Positions 1-12,359 of a DNA stretch of 64,000 nt are shown here, piece after piece. The stretch comes from Larix kaempferi (lineage: Eukaryota > Streptophyta > Pinopsida > Pinales > Pinaceae), in the NCBI GenBank assembly GCA_027924585.1, contig BSBM01000068.1, forward strand, positions 9,503,001 to 9,567,000. The letters are read 5' to 3'. Positions within the stretch are counted from its first letter, which is position 1. Each line of letters opens with the position of its first letter. The position numbers and the translations under genes are program-made. Below the pieces are notes generated by a model that made no database searches, was not told the DNA's origin, and worked only from the letters and a program-made list of their open reading frames with translations.

Positions 1-200
1 CCCATGGTTTTGACCCATAGTATTGGTGCCTAGACTTAGTATATAAGTGTGTGTTGAGGCCTATGAAGGCACCGTGAAGTTATTTTGTATTGAGCTTGCT
101 CAAAGGAGGTTGCCCCCTCAAAGTGGCCTGCGATCAATAAAAGTATTCTGTGATCTGATATATTGTGTATTCATCAATTAATTGTTGCAAGTTCTTCACA
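1..200 (+). repeat. Partial LTR, 3' portion (R/U5-like)
   Basis: This stretch ends in CA at position 200 and matches, on the opposite strand, the solo LTR at 38730-39113. Shared landmarks include a TATA-like tagtatataagtgtgtgttg, the tract gagcttgctcaaaggaggtt, and a polyadenylation-type aataaa near 137. No tRNA-primer site follows position 200, so it is probably a solo or truncated LTR whose 5' part lies outside the window. The 64 bases after it show nothing recognisable. Confidence 0.65.
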
Positions 201-264
201 ATTTTGTAGAGTAGAATTATAGTACCTATGTAAGTTTATAACATCCTTTTCAATTGTGGCTATG

Positions 265-1209
265 TGATGCAGTCTAAGGTAACTATAGCCCACTCCCAAC
301 TAAAGAATCAGTGTTTCCTGTCATAGAACGCAGTTACACATATCCTATTGCTTTTGCAGGATTTAAAAATTGTATGCACAATGAAAAGAAAAGGAACAAA
401 ACAACCAAAAATACTAGAAAAGAGTTTAAAACCATTCTTTCATTCGATTGGATTCATAAACTACATAGGAATATACAAACTCGGAGGGTCTTTGTCTCCT
501 CTATTTACAATCTAGTCAAATTCCCCATTGTTCTTCTTATTCGACTTGGGACTAACAACCTCTACATGTTCTTATGTTTGTGAACAATGAACCTCTCCTT
601 CCCCTTCTCTTATGTAGATCGTTTGAACCGCACTAAATTTGAACCCCTCTTCTTTGAGAGAAATCTGAGTCGATCTAGAGTGTGAGTCCCAATCTCAAGT
701 GGGAACCCTTTCTAGAGTGTCCACCCCTTTGCAGATATTCCTTTCTTCCTTTTAAACAATGTTCTCCTTTCAATTTGTTTTACCCTTCTACTAGAAACTA
801 GAAAGTCGCAATCGTTCAACTGCTTGATCATTTCAATTTCATTTCCCCTTACTTTGCAGTTGAATGCCACTTGGCATGAAATATTCAGGTGATGCATGGA
901 CTAGCAATGCAAGGTTACAATGAGAAGTGTAGCATTGTTATAGCATGGAATAACAACCATTATGTAGAATAAAGTTTATGCACGGATTTCTTGTGATGGT
1001 GATGCGGTGTGAAGTGTTTTAGCACTGGTGTTGCAACATGAAGTGTTTTAGCAATGGTGTTGCAACGCAGAGTTTCAGCAAGGTTCTAACGACTTGCTTC
1101 AGTAACCATAGAGTTGAAACCACTTTATTTCTCATACTCTTGACTTGCTCATAATGAAAACATTTTTAGTTGATACAGATTTCCTGAGGACAAGGATGCT
1201 TCTGCATCA
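265..1209 (-). repeat. Element A left LTR (3' LTR)
   Basis: It begins TGATGCAGTC and ends GCATCA, about 945 bp. It aligns by eye with the two pieces of the right LTR: 265 to about 590 with 12360-12670, and about 768-1209 with 18608-19045. The portion at about 590-768 has no counterpart on the right, which shows a deletion there. It includes short internal repeats around gtgaagtgttttagca (1010-1060). The short ORFs in it are not conserved between the two LTRs and are not called. Confidence 0.8.
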
Positions 1210-3574
1210 AACACCCTCAGTAAGAAAACTTTGAGCATCTTGCTCAAAGAATTTTGTGAAGATATCCTCCACTTTCCTTCTTCCTCTTTTTCCATAACCT
1301 GTCTTCAAACCCAACAGGAATTACATTATGCAAAAACTCATGCTCAACAAGGATTACTGCCTTCAAAATGTTTGTCTCAACAAGGCATACCACTAGTGAA
1401 CATCCATGCCCAATAGGGAATACTACCTCCCCATCCTCCCACTATAATAAAATCAATAGCACTAGATGTTCATTCTTTACATTCTTCATCTGGAATGCAG
1501 CACCTCCGCTGATACCATAAAGACCATCATCCTCATGGAATTCATTATGTATGTCCCAACTCAAGGTATCAATGTTGTACACCATCTCCACATCAAAATT
1601 AGGCCTCTCCATATAATGTGCTTCTGAAATCAACACTTCATTTCATTGTCTAGTAATAAAATCCTCCACTTGTCCATTTCTTGGACTCTTTTGGTTACTC
1701 TCAAATGCACTTTTCTTCACATGAAAATAATTATTTTCTTCCTATAGGCATTTATTAACAACGACCCTTCCATCTTCATCTACACATTTTCCTATATCTA
1801 CCAACATTATAGATACCACCTCAACATAACACAAGGTCCATCCTATCATTAAATACAATCTTATCATGGCATCTATAGCATTCCATATGCTACACATTCT
1901 ATAATCTATCAACAATACTTTATCAAAATCATCTCCCTTTCTCAACTCATGTCATCAAGTCTATCCTCCTCTTGCATAACATATTCCACTACACTGGAAA
2001 ATAGGTGCACTTTGTCAATTCCCATGGATTCTTGGGAAACAGTCTTAAAGGACTCAACATCCTTCACATCTTCAATCTTCAAATATACTAAAATATCTGC
2101 AAAACAGTCAACAATTTCAAAATTGTGGTTTGGAAATCCTTCCAAAATCATAACCTTTGCAAAAGATTCATCCTGCTCTTCTTCTGCCACACAACCTTCC
2201 ATCATCAAGGCTTCAAACATCTGTTTGCACTCATTCATTATGCAAATGCACATTTTCTCCAAATCAATCTAAAGGTTTATTCCAGAGTAAAAGTTCTATA
2301 ACTTTCTCTTTAAAGTCACTATACCTCAATTGCACAACCACTACACAATATTTCTAATGAAGATGAGATTCTTCAGCCATATCTCCTTTCACTACATTTC
2401 TTGTACACAATCTTCCATTATGTACAAACTTCAAAAAAAAAACTCAATGGTCTATAATACACTTACCATTTCAATTCTAGAAATGTCCCTATGCTTTCTA
2501 TCCCTCACTTGTTTCCAGTTCTCCAACACATTCACCTCGACCATCAAGGTGTTCATACTTTTCACATAAGCTTTCATCCCAATGGAAATATTCAAGACAT
2601 TCGCCAATTGATTTGTCCTCTTCTCAATCGCTCTTATGGTAAACACTTCTACAATGAATCCACTCTGCTCTTCGGTATTCAACATAAATATTTCAATGAG
2701 TTTCCATGTACAACTGATATAGAACTTACATTTTCTTTCCATTATCACTTTTTCACATTTTTCGTACCTCTTCATTTGTTTTGTTCATCCGCACCTTATG
2801 ATCCTTCAAGATTTCTGGAATCTTCAACTTGAAACAAGTCCATTTTCCTTCCTTGAAATCTTCATTATTTTGGTCTTCAATATGTTGATATGTTTCTTTC
2901 CTTTGTGGAACAGAGATGTTCCTTCCAACCTATGTTTCTTCTAAGACAATATGAATCCTCCCATCATCTCCAGCCTCATATTGACCATGAGATTCACTGG
3001 AATCCTCTCTTTACATGTGTATGCTCACATGCTCTCGTTGTACCTACAAAAATGACATCAAATATGTTACAGAAAACAATAGTCCCTTTCCCCATGGCAT
3101 GTTGTTACAACCATATTTAACATGTCTTGTTGCTACACTTTCCATTATCTTTAGGTGACTCCACTTCAACCTTTCTTCCATCATTTGAGATCTACACTTT
3201 ATTGATGCAATGGTAACTTCCTCATGTTTATTCCATTTCAGCAAAACTATCATCCATTCAATAATGCAAGTTGCTACTAGATTCTTCTCACCAAACTCAA
3301 GATTTTTGTACCTTAACCTTCCATGCATATACTATGTCCTCTCATAACATTTCCATCTCTTTTTCTTGTTTTTCCTTGTCCTCTTCCCTTTGTCTCCTTG
3401 GATACCCCATTCCAACATGGGTTATTTTCCTTGTGATCTCAATAATATCATGAGTTGCTGCAATTATTTACTCACTATGCTCAATCAACATTCAACACTC
3501 AAGTATTTTTCATATTCAAAAATTTCCTTTCCTTCACTGTACATTATCATCGAACCAAATAATGTATCACCTAG
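1210..3574 (-). pseudogene. Element A internal region, 3' half: decayed unrecognised coding sequence
   Basis: Several minus-strand open stretches (for example 1442-1636, 1942-2262, 2452-2775 and 3044-3328) are rich in Met, Glu, Ile and Lys and interrupted by stops. Together with 10768-12359 they look like remains of one or more long element-encoded proteins. I see no Asp protease, DDE integrase, YxDD reverse transcriptase or RNase H motif. The plus-strand ORFs over the same bases are low-complexity shadows of this sequence. Function is unknown. The nested Copia at 3575 interrupts this region. Confidence 0.45.
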
Positions 3575-4157
3575 TGTTAATTTTTTAGAATTAATTCAAC
3601 ATACTCTAGGATCTTTACTGAGAGAATAACATGTACAGCATATCAATCATATCAAGCATGTAGCAAGCATATCAACCAATCACATAAGACAATGGACACA
3701 CAGAGTTTCACTGGGGAAAACCATAAAGGTGAAAAACCCCACAACTTCCTCAAAGATAGAGAGAGCAATGATACAACCAAAGTAAAACCAAAGTACAAGA
3801 GATAGTCTTCTCCTAGCAGCTGATCCTCCTCCTCACATGTGTGCCACTTCTCGAGTGATAGAAGAGTGAGTAATGAGATGAAAGAAATAGAGATCTCCCG
3901 GTCTCTATTTATACTTGTTCTGTGTTGCCTAATAAACCTATGGGGCCAACTTGTCTAACTCAGCCTAATAACCCCAGGTTACATTATTCTAGGAGGACCC
4001 CTCTACTAGGTGGTCTAATGACCCATCATCAAGTTACACCACTTGCGACACTTGTCAATACAAATGACGACACTTCCGTATAGAGGAATAATACATCTCT
4101 ATATGAGTACAATAAAATATAGATGAAATACATTCCGAATTTACATATACATCAACA
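3575..4157 (-). repeat. Copia-1 3' LTR
   Basis: This 583-bp LTR is left-hand in the window and 3' with respect to the element. Compared by eye with the other LTR there are about 22 substitutions, plus an 11-bp duplication (aaaccaaagta) present only here, giving roughly 96% identity. A TATA-like TATAAATAG lies on the minus strand at 3905-3913. Confidence 0.92.
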
Positions 4158-4175
4158 CTCCCTCTTAATTAGGAA
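4158..4175 (-). other. Copia-1 polypurine tract
   Basis: Read on the minus strand, the bases just upstream of the 3' LTR are CCTAATTAAGAGGGAG, a purine-rich tract directly abutting TGTTGATG. This is the expected plus-strand primer for reverse transcription. Confidence 0.75.
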
Positions 4176-4379
4176 GGTATTTCTTGACACAAATCTACAG
4201 GCACAAGTCTTCTTATCTGGATCATCATCAGCAAATCATCGTCATCGTCACTGCTGCTGCTATCTCAATCAATCTCTAATCTACTTGTCATAGGAAGTTC
4301 TACAGAGCCAGTCCTTTTTCATACTGGATGTAGGCCCACCACCTGTAGGTCTTCATCATCACTGGCCATACTGTGGAAT

Positions 4380-4920
4380 ACTCAGGACTGATTACGTGCC
4401 TCAACAAAACCTTGAAAGAGCGTTCCAGGACTGATTATGAGCACACTGCTCAACCTGTCGGATCTCCCAGGATCTTTTACATGTTGGCCTTCACAAAACC
4501 TACTCAGAGCATCCCAGGATGTTACAAGCAAACCGCTCTACCTGTCTAGATCTCGATAGAGCATCCCAGGCTGTCACGAGCACACCACTCTACCTGTCCG
4601 AATTTTAAAGGATCTTTTCTATGTGAACTTTGGCAAAACCTACTCAGAGCATCCCAGGATGTTACAAACAAACCGCTCTACCTGTCTGGATCTCGATAGA
4701 GCATCCCAGGATGTTACAAGCACACCGATCTACTTGTCTAGATTTTAAAGGATCTTTTCTATGTGAAACTGTAGCAAAACCTACTCAGAGCATCCCAGGA
4801 TGTTACGAGCAAATCGCTCTACCTTTCTGGATCTCGATAGAGCATCCCAGGCTGTTATGAGCACACCGCTCTACCTGTCCGGATTTTAAAGGATCTTTTC
4901 TATGCTTCCTGCACAACTTG
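4380..4920. repeat. Tandem array, about 140-bp unit, in Copia-1 3' untranslated region
   Basis: The phrase tactcagagcatcccagg recurs at 4501, 4641 and 4782, a period of 140-141 bp. Each unit holds two half-related sub-blocks, both containing gagcatcccagg and ccgctctacct. The short plus-strand frame through it (4630-4860) is a by-product of repetition. The array lies between the RNase H stop and the 3' LTR. Confidence 0.85.
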
Positions 4921-5049
4921 TCCATGGCCACATAGTATCAACCCGATACTCACCATACAGCATCCTGATGTACATCATCACATGATCAACCTGATCATCA
5001 TCATAGCATCAACCTGATGTGTATCATCTGGAGCAACATCCTGAAGTTC

Positions 5050-5475
5050 TTCATCTGTGATCGTCCTAATCATACAATGCAGCCATCTGATGCATACAAA
5101 GTATCTACCTGATACATATCATCATACATGATCAACCTGATCATACAAGTATCCACCTGATACATATACAAATACATGATCTACCTAATCATACAAGTAT
5201 CCACCTGATACATATACATATACAAATACATGATCCAACTGATCATATCCCGCATCCAACATGATGCATATACATATACATGATCCAACTGATCATAACA
5301 AGCATCCAACATGATGCATATACAAATACATGATCAAACTGATCATAACAAGCATCCAACAAGATGCATATACAAATACATGATCAAACTGATCATAACA
5401 AGCATCCAACATGATGCATATACAAATACATGATCAAGCTGATCAGAGCATCCAAATGATGCATATACAGAGAAG
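5050..5475. repeat. Tandem array, 50-bp unit, in Copia-1 3' untranslated region
   Basis: Near-identical units containing agcatccaacatgatgcata start at about 5281, 5331, 5381 and 5431, an exact 50-bp period. Looser related units extend back to about 5050. The array has no coding potential. It is a second array in the same segment as the 140-bp array. Confidence 0.85.
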
Positions 5476-5580
5476 TAACTAGATCATCATCGTGATGCTC
5501 ATCATCCAGCGCTTACATCCACAGCCATGGGAAGGATCCTCCTCTCACCATGCTTGGAATGGCTCCAGCAGATGTGTCCA

Positions 5581-8500
5581 TCACTTCTTCCTCGAAGTGT
5601 CATCGATATGAAGAACACCAAGCCTCTCTCTGAAGTACTCGAACTTCACTCTGGCTAGTGGTTTTGTCAACACATCTGCTACCTGCTCATCCGTTACAAT
5701 ATACAGGAGCTTCACTGCTCCTCTTTGCACCATATCCTTGATATAGTGATATTTGATCTTGATTTGCTTTGACCTTTCATGGAACACCAGGTTCTCAGAC
5801 AGCTTCACACAACTCTGGTTGTCACAAAAGATACCAGTAGCCTCCAATGGGAGATTAAATAAATCAGAAAGTAGCTTTCAGAGCCATACTACCTCACAAC
5901 TAGCCGAACAAGCTGCAACATACTCTGCTTCGGCTGTACTCAGTGCTATGCAGGACTACTTCCTTCTAAACCAAGAGATCACACCTGATCCCATACTGAA
6001 GCAGCACCCAGAAGTGCTCTTTCTATCTGTAGCACTGCCTGCCCAATCTGAATCAACATAACCCTACAGGTTAAACTTTTGATTCACATCATACTTGAGC
6101 CCATAGTCAACTGTACCCTTCAGGTACCTCAGAATATGCTTTACAGCAACCAGGTGAACACCTCTGGGATCCGTCAGGAACTGGCTCAATGTGTTCACCG
6201 CAAAGCAAATATCTGGTCTCGTGTTTGTCAGGTACATCAAGGATCCAATCATCTGACGATACATCGTGACATCAACCGGATCAGATGAAGCATCACACAG
6301 AAGCTTCAGGTTCGATACCATAGGTGTGGCCATGGCCTTGCAGTCCATCATCCCGAACCTCTTCAGGATCTCTACTGCATACTTCCCTTGTCCAAGGAAG
6401 ATTCCATCCGCACTCTGCCACACCTCCATGCTTAGAAAATAGTGCATCATCCCTAAGTCCTTCATCTCGAACTCGGCAGCAAGCTTACTCTTGGTATCAG
6501 CAATCAAACTATCTTCTCCTGTAACAAACAGGTCATCCAAATACAGAAGTAGTATCACTAGATTTCCTTCCTCAACCTTGTAGTAAAGGTTGGAATCTGC
6601 TTTACTCTTGGTAAAGCCCAAACTAGATAGAAAGTTTTCCATCCTACCATACCAAGTCTTAGGAGCTTGCTTCAAGCCATACAAGGCTTTCTTCGACCGA
6701 CACACGTATGACTTCATGTCATGTGTCTCAAAACCAAGTGGTTGCTCCAAATACACTTCCTCTTCGACTACACCATTCAAGAAAGCTGTCTTGACATCCA
6801 TCTAGTGTATCTTCCATTTCATCACTGCAGCTAGGGAAAGTACTGATCTGATGGAAATGTACCTGGATATAGGAGCAAAAGTTTCTTCATAGTCTATTCC
6901 CTCTTTCTGGGAGAAGCCACGAGCTACAAATCTCGCTTTGTATTTCTCTACGTTGCCATCTGCAGCATGCTTGATCTTGTAGATCCACTTGGAAGTCACA
7001 GCTGACTTCCCTTCAGGCCTTGGGACTACATCCCAAACATCATTCTTCATGATCGACTGATACTCCTCGATCATGGCATCCTTCCATTCTTTCTTTTCCA
7101 TTGCTTCTTCATAACTGGAGGGTTCTTTGTTCATAATGTCACAGAGTAAGGCAACATAACTGGTGTGAGATCTAGTTCTCTTCCTTGCTCTGTGTTCTTC
7201 TTCTGGAATGCCATACCTTTCTGCATCTTGAATGAGCTCTCTAGCCCATGCAAGTTTCCTCTTGTGAGAATCCTTCTCACGGGGTGGATCAACAGGTTCT
7301 TGTGGATCTTCAATTTCTCGATCTATTTCTAGAATTGCTTCAGTCATGGTGGTATCTTGAAATCTGATTTCCTTTGGTTCTTCATGATCTTCAATAGGTT
7401 CCTTTCTTGACTTGATGAAAGCTGATTTTTCATCAAATGTCACATCCCTACTGAAATCAATCTTCTTGAAGCATGGAAAGTATATTCTGTAAGCCTTCAA
7501 GCTTTCATTGTACCCCACAAGGATACCCTTCTTTCCTAAAGGATCTAGCTTTGTCCTCTTTTCCTTTGGAACATGTGTATATACTAGACAACCAAATATT
7601 CTGAGATGGCTAACTTCAGGCTTCTTACCAGAGAAGACCTCTTTTGGTGTCTTGTTGTCCAATATCTTGTGAGGTGTTCTGTTCTGCACGTATACAGCTG
7701 TCCTAGCTATTTCTGCCCATAGATGCATAGGCAGATCCTGGTTGTGCAGCATTTCCCGTGCTGCTTCCATGATTGTTCTATTTTTTCTTTATGCAACTCC
7801 ATTGTGTTGTGGATTGTAGGGAGCAGTCAACTCCCTCTTAATCCCTAAATCACTGCATAGTTTCTTGAAATCACCTGAAGTGAATTCTCCGCAATTGTCG
7901 GATCTGAATGTCTTGATCTTTTTGTCAGTTTGATTCTCCATCAAGGTTTTGAATTCCTTGAACTTATAAAATACTTCATCTTTGTTCTTTAAGAAGTAGA
8001 CCCAAGTCTTCCTAAAGAAATCATCAATGAAAGAGACATAGTATACATACCCACTGAGAGAACTGGATGACATCGGACTGCATACATCAGAGTGGATAAT
8101 TTCCAAGATTCCTTTTGCTTTGCTTTCACTGCTTGGAAATGCCTTCTTAATGTTCTTTCCTTTTGCACATCCTTTGCAAACACCTTCATGCTTTGACTTG
8201 ATTCCAGGAAGACCTTCTACAGCTTTACTTGCAATTGGTAGTGCTCTGTAGTGCACATGTGCAATCCTTCGATGCCAAAGTTCACTTGGCTCCATGGATT
8301 CATGTATCGTGGCATGTTCAGGTTGTCCCTTCAATTTGTACAATCCTCCCTCTTGCTCTCCAATCACCATTGCATCATCAATAGTTTTACCCTTTGGCCA
8401 CATTAGGACTTGGCCATCTAAAAATGCAACCCTCATGCCTTTTACATCCAATGCAGAGATGGAGAGTAGGTTCTTCTTGAGCCCAGGTACAAATAACACA

Positions 8501-9615
8501 TCTTTCATCTTCAAGGACTTTCCAGATTCTAGGTTGTAGGAGGCTTCCCCACTTCCTTTGATAGGATATTGATAATCATACCCAAGTTTCAGCTTATGGG
8601 GTGATTCATGTTCAGATAGATTTACAAAGGATTCTTTAAACCCAGTCATGTGTTTAGAAGCCCCATTGTCAATTAGCCAATCATTGCAACCATGATAAAT
8701 AGTATCTGTGAGGGCTGAGATTAGAACATATTCATCTTCACTAGATGAGTCATCACTTTCTACTCTAGCTTTCTTCCTGGGAGGTTCATCATCCTCAGCA
8801 GCATGAGCATGATATCTTCTTTTGTTGTTCTTCTTCTTCTTATTGAAGTTGTTGTCTTTCTTCTTCTTGGGACAATTTGAAGCAAAGTGTCATATTTCAT
8901 TACATTCGTAACATCGAACATGAGATAGATCTTTCTTCTTGTGATGAGGGTGAGAATGTTTCTTGTTATGAGATCTCTCCCTCTTAAACTTGATTCCCTT
9001 GGTGTGAGTTGTGAGAGCTTGATCTTCATTCCCCATCTTTTCTTCTCAAGCCACAAGCCTTGCTTCTTCTTGTGAGCATTCCTCCCACAGTCTACTGAAG
9101 GAGACCAACTTCTTTATTGCACAGATTCCTTGGATAAAGGAATCCCATGACCTAGGTAGGCCATTTAGTGTGGTCATGACAACTTCACCATTATCCACTA
9201 CTTCATCCACAGCTTTGAGTTGCTCCTTGATCTGAGAGACCTTAGAAAAATAAGATTGAATGGTCTCTCCATTCTGAAGCTTTACCCCTTTCAATTGATT
9301 CTGCAGAGTCATCTTCTGATTTATGTTCTTCCCTTCAAATAGCTTGGATAGGAAATCAAACATCTCTTTGGGTGTCTTCAAAGATGACACATGGGGGATG
9401 ATATGGTCCTTGATAGAATCAGCAATGATTCTCTTTACCTTGACCAAGTTCTTTTTGTGAAGAGCTTTAGCCTCTTCTTCCTCTGGGACAGGGACCTCGG
9501 AGCTTATGTAAGTATCCAGCTCATTTTCTTCTAGGATTAACCCAATCCTATACTTCCATGCTCGGAAGTTATCAGCCCCTTCAAGCTTATCCTCAAGCTT
9601 GGTGTGGTGAGACAT
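5581..9615 (-). pseudogene. Copia-1 gag-pol polyprotein, one frame with seven nonsense codons
   Basis: All domains lie in a single minus-strand frame from the ATG at 9615 to the stop at 5581-5583. In order they are a Copia-type Gag, a CCHC zinc knuckle (CYECNEI, stop, HFASNC), the protease motif, GAG-pre-integrase and integrase (LWHRRIAH; a DNCGEF-type second Asp block; NPQHNGVA), RT with YLDD at 6532-6543, and RNase H ending ADVLTKPL. Stops interrupt at 9046, 8890 (inside the zinc knuckle), 7789, 6802, 6064, 5956 and 5878. The protease triad reads DNG instead of DSG, a probable catalytic loss. I saw no frameshift. The closest relative visible here is Copia-2, with which it shares long colinear blocks. 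Product inactive. Confidence 0.95.
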
Positions 9616-9633
9616 CTTTAAAGAGTACTTCAA

Positions 9634-10178
9634 ATGGAAATAGAAAAGATTTAGGTCTTACCACTTGATTTGCTAAAAACTGGATCTAGTCCTGGATTAG
9701 GGTTTGTCAGAGAAACCCTAAAAATTCAAAATGTGAATTCCAAACTTCTAAAAGGATAGAAATATGCGCCTTGATGATTTGATCAGCCTGGTATATTCAT
9801 AATTTGAGATCTGCAAAGTTTCACCCTTCAAAAATGCCTTTTAGTCTTCCCGAATTCACTAGGGAGGACCCTGAATTAGGGTTTGAGTTTCCCGGAACTT
9901 CACCCAACCAAAAATATCGATCCAAAGCTCTAAAATTCTATTTTTCCAAGGAGCTTACATCTATGTCTTCATATTTTAGAAATTCCTATTTTTGTGGAAA
10001 CCCTAATTTTTAGGGCCAAAACTGAAATTGCTCGAAATTTAATTCTGATTGGACAGATAGATTCTCCTTGATGAGTAGAGTCAATCTACCTTACTGCTTT
10101 TCCAAAATCTATGTAGAGAAACCAAATAAACAAGAAACCCTAGTTTCTGCCATTGCACAATGTCTTCTTCTCAGGTTA
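9634..10178 (-). other. Copia-1 5' leader between primer site and gag
   Basis: This segment of about 550 bp lies between the primer site and the gag ATG on the minus strand. It contains several aaccctaa and gggtttc tracts and no domain-bearing frame. The plus-strand ORF at 9804-10013 has no recognisable content and I treat it as chance. Confidence 0.6.
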
Positions 10179-10190
10179 GCTTTGATACCA
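10179..10190 (-). other. Copia-1 primer binding site (initiator-Met tRNA)
   Basis: Directly adjoining the 5' LTR, the minus strand reads TGGTATCAAAGC. This is a one-mismatch form of the initiator-Met tRNA primer sequence TGGTATCAGAGC used by most plant Copia elements. Confidence 0.9.
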
Positions 10191-10762
10191 TGTTAATTTT
10201 TTAGCATTAATTCAACATACTCTAGGATCTTTACTAAGAGAATAACATGTACAGCATATCAATCATATCAAGCATGTAGCAAGCATATCAACCAATCACA
10301 TAAGACAATGGACACATAGAGTTTCACTGGGGAAAACCATAAAGGTGAAAAACCCCACAACTTCCTCAAAGATAGAGAGAGCAATGATACAACCAAAGTA
10401 CAAGAGATAGTCTTCTCCTAGCAGCTGATCCTCCTCCTCACATGTGCGCCACTTTTCGAGTGATAGAAGAGTGAGTAATGAGATGAATGAAATAGAGATA
10501 TCCCGATCTCTATTTATACTTGTCCTGTGCTGCCTAATAAACCTATGGGGCCGACTTGTCTAACTCAGCCTAGTAACCCCAGGTTACATTATTCCGGGCC
10601 GACCCCTCTACTAGGTGGTCTAATGACCAATCATCAAGTTACACCACTTGCAACACTTTTCAATACAAATGATGACACTTCCGTATAGAGGAATAATACA
10701 TCTCTATAGGAGTACAATAAAATATAGATGAAATACATTCCGAAGTTACATATACATCAACA
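10191..10762 (-). repeat. Copia-1 5' LTR
   Basis: This 572-bp LTR is right-hand in the window and 5' with respect to the element. Its minus-strand TATA box TATAAATAG is at 10510-10518 and would drive transcription leftward. It is 11 bp shorter than the 3' LTR because a small tandem duplication is absent here. Confidence 0.92.
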
Positions 10763-10767
10763 CCTAG

Positions 10768-12345
10768 CATACCTTCATTAACAATCATCCTAGTGCCATC
10801 ATTACTCTCGGCAGTATCCTTAAATTTAAACATGCTTGGACAACTTATCCACCATTTGTCTTCTTCCTTTCTTTTACATATTGCACAAATATCATAGCTC
10901 TTATGTTCTTCATCAATTTCTCTATTCCCCAACTGTTGCTGCACCCTTCCATTTATTTGTTGTAATAGGTATTCTTCCATATCCTCTAGAGTATGATCTT
11001 GTGCATTGAATCCTATCACAATTCCTTTTCCAAGTTGTGGATGACAATTTGTTGCATCTTTCTCATGGACAATTCTTGTTGTTCGGTCATCAATAATATT
11101 TTAAATCCATTTCCAACGTCATTTTCAAAACTTGGAATCCAACCCAAATTCTCTTGCCTATCTTCTGCTGGAAATTCATTCTCTATTTCTTCTTGGGATT
11201 CAACAAATTTGATCTCAACTTATTCACTTGGGTATTCTTGGACAATCATCTTCTCCTTGTCATATGAATCTTCATAAACCATGAGGTTATTTTTCTGCAG
11301 CATATTCTTGAGTGTTTTCATACCTTCTAATATCTAATATCTCAGTTCTCATATTATCATCTTCAATCCTTGTATCACCATCAACCTCATGACCTACAAG
11401 GTCATCCTCTCCATTGCTTCCTTTGACACTCGCAAAACAAAATGTTATCATACTCTTATTTAGGCCAACATATGATCACATGCTCTTCAATTCTATTTAT
11501 GTCATCTTTATCAATACCCAGACTAGGGATATATTCATTCTTCTTGGCCTTTACAATCCCTGGAGGTCTCCTGGACAAAAATGAAATTCTTCATTATTGA
11601 TGCTTGATGTGCCCTCTCCATTTTGGACTTCTCTGCATACTTATCTCTATGTTTTCCCTCAAGAGCATTCAAATCTTCTTTTAATTCTTTGATCAAGCAA
11701 TCTTCAAACATCTTTTCTTATGCAAACCTCTTCTTCTCAGAAGTCTTATCCAATGTTTCCATAATTTCAAACATCATTCTTATTTTTATTTTCTTTCTAT
11801 CATGAGCTTCCTTATATGTTATCATTTATTTTCCTTACTCTCATATTGCCACAACATAGTGAATATCCTATCTCTGTAATTGTTTCCTTTTGCATACTTT
11901 TCTTCACTTTTTCTTCATCAACAAATAACCTCTATTAATTTCAGAGATGTTTCCTCCTCATGGAACAATTCTTGACAACTCAAAATTTCCAAACCTTGTT
12001 TTGCCTCCTACAGAAGCTCTCCACCAGCACTCATTATTGATTGTTTAATTCTCACGGTTTACTGATCCTCCAACTCCCTTAGTTCCTTATGCTTTCTTGG
12101 GTCGTTCCTCCTCATGTCTATCTCCACACATCTCACCTCATTGTCTTAAATCCAGACTACCAATTACAAACCAAAACACCTTTCCTAGGGTCTCACGCAA
12201 CCAAAACCTCTGCAAGGAAAAAATCTCTTGGAACCAATTACACAAGCACTAAATAGCTCTTGGATAACTCTATAATTCTTTTATACCTAGAGTTGAAACC
12301 TTGTTCTACTATTTCTCCAATATTGTCAACCCAGAGTTGAACTTA
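10768..12345 (-). pseudogene. Element A internal region, 5' half: decayed coiled-coil-like ORF
   Basis: Just after the element A leader, the minus strand near 12120 starts a frame reading MRRNDPRKHKELRELE and then stops. Further fragments follow (AGGELL, CQELFHEEETSLKL, FEDCLIKELKEDLNALEGK, RDKYAEKSKMER) and then a Cys pair (ICAICKRK) near 10880. The Glu/Lys-rich heptad-like character suggests a Gag-like or structural coiled coil. This is inference, since no known family motif is visible. Multiple stops mean it is not functional. It once continued into 3574-1210, before Copia-1 inserted. Confidence 0.45.
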
Positions 12346-12357
12346 GATCTGATACCA
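12346..12357 (-). other. Element A primer binding site
   Basis: The minus strand reads TGGTATCAGATC two bases inside the LTR end. This matches the initiator-Met tRNA primer at 11 of 12 positions and fixes the transcription direction as leftward. Confidence 0.75.
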
Positions 12358-12359
12358 CT

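Larger units (their letters stand above)
3575..10762 (-). mobile_element. Copia-1: full-length Ty1/Copia retrotransposon nested in element A
   Basis: LTRs at 3575-4157 and 10191-10762 start TGTTAAT and end ATCAACA in plus-strand reading. The 5-bp duplication cctag flanks the element (3570-3574 and 10763-10767). The primer site adjoins the right LTR, the polypurine tract adjoins the left LTR, and one gag-pol frame lies between them on the minus strand. The domain order (Gag, zinc knuckle, protease, integrase, RT, RNase H) is diagnostic of Copia. It must be younger than element A, which it interrupts. Seven in-frame stops make it non-autonomous now. Confidence 0.95.

Noticed and set aside
8760-9056. 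98-codon minus-strand ORF overlapping the end of Copia-1 gag, which looked like a frameshifted Gag extension
   Set aside because: The Gag frame itself continues past the TGA at 9046 with the zinc knuckle, so this ORF is only an alternate-frame shadow.
3745-10460. Repeats such as aaccctaa read as interstitial telomere sequence
   Set aside because: Only one or two units at a time; ordinary for plant leaders and promoters, not a telomere tract.
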